From Oscheius dolichura (lineage: Eukaryota > Nematoda > Chromadorea > Rhabditida > Rhabditidae), in assembly GCA_932521035.1 (NCBI GenBank), contig CAKOAU010000008.1, positions 1 to 64,000 of the forward strand: 64,000 nucleotides of DNA. Reading direction: 5' to 3'. The position numbers and the translations under genes were made by a program. The notes beneath the pieces are model-generated. The model was not told where the DNA came from. It was given only the letters and a program-made list of their open reading frames with translations, and made no database searches. This document shows positions 62,001 through 64,000 of the stretch, piece by piece (positions within the stretch are counted from its first letter, which is position 1; the number at the start of each line of letters is the position of its first letter).

Positions 62001-64000
62001 CCACGTCCACCGTAATGCCGTGTCCACCGTTTAAGCTTAACTTTTCTACCACCGTAATGCCGTGTCCACAGTTTAGGCTTAACTTTTCTACCACCGTAAT
62101 GCCGTGTCCACCGTTTAGGCTTAACTTTTCCACCACCGTAATGCCGTGTCCACCGTTTAGGCTTAACTTTTCTACCACCACGTCCACCGTAATGCCGTGT
62201 CCACCGTTTAAGCTTAACTTTTCTACCACCGTAATGCCGTGTCCACAGTTTAGGCTTAACTTTTCTACCACCGTAATGCCGTGTCCACCGTTTAGGCTTA
62301 ACTTTTCCACCACCGTAATGCCGTGTCCACCGTTTAAGCTTAACTTTTCTACCACCGTAATGCCGTGTCCACCGTTTAGGCTTAACTTTTCTACCACCGT
62401 AATGCCGTGTCCACCGTTTAGGCTTAACTTTTCTACCACCGTAATGCCGTGTCCACCGTTTAGGCTTAACTTTTCTACCACCGTAACGCCGTGTCCACCG
62501 TTTAGGCTTAACTTTTCTACCACCGTAATGCCGTGTCCACCGTTTAGGCTTAACTTTTCTACCACCGTAATGCCGTGTCCACCGTTTAGGCTTAACTTTT
62601 CTACCACCGTAATGCCGTGTCCACCGTTTAGGCTTAACTTTTCTACCACCACGTCCACCGTAACGCCGTGTCCACCGTTTAGGCTAAACTTTTCTACCAC
62701 CGTAATGCCGTGTCCACCGTTTAGGCTAAACTTTTCTACCACCGTAATGCCGTGTCCACCGTTTAGGCTTAACTTTTCTACCACCGTAACGCCGTGTCCA
62801 CCGTTTAGGCTTAACTTTTCTACCACCGTAATGCCGTGTCCACCGTTTAGGCTTAACTTTTCTACCACCGTAACGCCGTGTCCACCGTTTAGGCTTAACT
62901 TTTCTACCACCGTAATGCCGTGTCCACCGTTTAGGCTAAACTTTTCTACCACCGTAATGCCGTGTCCACCGTTTAGGCTTAACTTTTCTACCACCGTAAT
63001 GCCGTGTCCACCGTTTAGGCTAAACTTTTCTACCACCGTAATGCCGTGTCCACCGTTTAGGCTTAACTTTTCTACCACCGTAATGCCGTGTCCACCGTTT
63101 AGGCTTAACTTTTCTACCACCGTAATGCCGTGTCCACCGTTTAGGCTTAACTTTTCTACCACCACGTCCACCGTAACGCCGTGTCCACCGTTTAGGCTTA
63201 ACTTTTCTACCACCGTAATGCCGTGTCCACCGTTTAGGCTAAACTTTTCTACCACCGTAATGCCGTGTCCACCGTTTAGGCTTAACTTTTCTACCACCGT
63301 AATGCCGTGTCCACCGTTTAGGCTTAACTTTTCTACCACCACGTCCACCGTAATGCCGTGTCCACCGTTTAGGCTTAACTTTTCTACCACCACGTCCACC
63401 GTAACGCCGTGTCCACCGTTTAGGCTAAACTTTTCTACCACCGTAATGCCGTGTCCACCGTTTAGGCTTAACTTTTCTACCACCGTAATGCCGTGTCCAC
63501 CGTTTAGGCTTAACTTTTCTACCACCACGTCCACCGTAACGCCGTGTCCACCGTTTAGGCTTAACTTTTCTACCACCGTAATGCCGTGTCCACCGTTTAG
63601 GCTTAACTTTTCTACCACCACGTCCACCGTAACGCCGTGTCCACCGTTTAGGCTAAACTTTTCTACCACCGTAATGCCGTGTCCACCGTTTAGGCTTAAC
63701 TTTTCTACCACCGTAATGCCGTGTCCACCGTTTAGGCTTAACTTTTCTACCACCACGTCATCCGTAACGCCGTGTCCACCGTTTAGGCTTAACTTTTCTA
63801 CCACCGTAATGCCGTGTCCACCGTTTAGGCTAAACTTTTCTACCACCGTAATGCCGTGTCCACCGTTTAGGCTTAACTTTTCTACCACCGTAATGCCGTG
63901 TCCACCGTTTAGGCTTAACTTTTCTACCACCGTAATGCCGTGTCCACCGTTTAGGCTTAACTTTTCTACCACCGTAATGCCGTGTCCACCGTTTAGGCTT

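Larger units (their letters stand above)
2694..64000 (+). repeat. Giant satellite array, 42-bp / 51-bp monomers
   Basis: Head-to-tail monomers fill the rest of the window in one orientation, about 1,400 units by length. The 42-bp unit carries, in order, ACCGTAATGCCGTG, TCCACCG, TTTAGGCTTAAC and TTTTCTACC. The 51-bp unit adds 9 bp just before this (CACGTCCAC within CTACCACCACGTCCACCGTA). Composition of the 42-mer plus strand is A8 C13 G7 T14: 48% GC, 27 of 42 pyrimidines. Recurrent variants are GTAACG for GTAATG, TTAAGCTT for TTAGGCTT, CTAAAC for CTTAAC, CACAG for CACCG, TTTTCCACC for TTTTCTACC, GCAATG, TTTGGG, AGGATT, GTACACC, CTCAAC and GAGTCC. After about 2850 no net frame-shifting length change is visible to the window end. 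The array is open at the right edge. Confidence 0.98.
2822..64000 (+). other. Stop-free plus-strand frame through the satellite (probably not a gene)
   Basis: Reading codons from 2822 (after TAA at 2819-2821), each 42-bp unit gives the 14-residue repeat TVMPCPPFRLNFST, and the 51-bp unit adds three residues (TTS-type). I found no stop to the window edge, about 20,390 codons; the first in-frame ATG is at 2888 and another occurs in nearly every unit. The frame is intrinsically hard to close: in the 42-bp unit essentially only the TGT codon becomes a stop by one substitution. Openness alone is therefore weak evidence for coding. No signal peptide, flanking domain, splice signal or promoter supports a protein. 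The satellite explanation is much more likely. Confidence 0.85.
39073..64000 (+). repeat. Satellite domain 4: mostly 42-bp units
   Basis: Long runs of plain 42-bp units alternate with short clusters of 51-bp units. GTACACC marks higher-order copies at 40861, 41881, 47452, 49609, 51067, 52096, 53512, 54541, 60289 and 61366, most of them followed by a CTCAAC unit with CGTCCCCCG. GAGTCC pairs occur near 39586 and 48418. CTAAAC returns from about 42600 onward. The domain holds the largest segmental copies in the window. Confidence 0.8.

Noticed and set aside
39073-63972. Minus-strand frame of 8,299 codons, same repeat
   Set aside because: It is the continuation of the same open frame, ended by TGA from the CTTCAC variant. 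No start context, signal or domain is visible.
2694-64000. CRISPR array
   Set aside because: The units are contiguous, with no unique spacers of constant length. The only length variant is a fixed 9-bp insert, and no cas-like genes are present.
2694-64000. Canonical telomere
   Set aside because: TTAGGC appears once per 42 bp and not in tandem, and many units have lost it. At most it is telomere-like.

Overview
The window is almost entirely one giant tandem-repeat (satellite) array. From base 2694 to the right edge at 64000 (about 61.3 kb) it is built from a 42-bp monomer and a 51-bp variant carrying a 9-bp insertion. I estimate about 1,400 units from the length. The array is still running at the window edge. 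I see no convincing protein-coding gene. The layout indicates a eukaryotic nuclear genome in a satellite, subtelomeric or centromeric-type region: there are no bacterial-style genes or operons, and the flank holds AT-rich intergenic DNA, nested minisatellites, a terminal-inverted-repeat element and a Pol III-like A-box/B-box pair. Every standard monomer contains TTTAGGCTTA, which includes one nematode-type telomere unit (TTAGGC) plus the start of a second. That makes a nematode an attractive but unproven guess.

Left flank (1-2693). A composite block occurs three times (starting before 1, at 341 and at 2565). It has three or four copies of a 21-bp unit, the link CTGTTATTCGAACCATCC, a 20-bp minisatellite, and a short unique link. 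The second copy is broken at 443 by a 642-bp element with 132-bp inverted termini, 131/132 identical. Between the element and the third block lie AT-rich DNA, a tRNA-like segment, two diverged copies of a 220-260 bp repeat, and small hairpins. The third block has only begun its 20-bp minisatellite (9 nt) when the 42-bp satellite starts.

Satellite (2694-64000). The array is head-to-tail in one orientation and divides into domains by marker variants: about 2.7-23.9 kb (51-bp units frequent, CTAAAC variant present), 23.9-36.6 kb (CTAAAC absent), 36.6-39.1 kb (a founder CTTCAC variant), and 39.1-64 kb (mostly 42-bp units with GTACACC and GAGTCC markers). Within domains there are higher-order duplications of 177 bp to about 5 kb. 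The clearest are a 1,653-bp tandem pair (about 6.7-10.0 kb), a 3,543-bp tandem pair (about 15.74-22.83 kb), and a 4.6-kb copy at a separation of 12,660 bp (41.83-46.39 versus 54.49-59.05 kb).

Reading frames. Both unit lengths are multiples of three, and no net frame-shifting length change is visible after about base 2850, so several frames stay open by construction. On the minus strand two frames give long open stretches: repeats of VVEKLSLNGGHGIT, and of GRKVKPKRWTRHYG. The least interrupted frame is on the plus strand (repeat TVMPCPPFRLNFST). I find no stop in it from 2822 to the window end, more than 20,000 codons. I regard all three as by-products of the repeat, not as genes, but the plus-strand frame is reported because it is testable.
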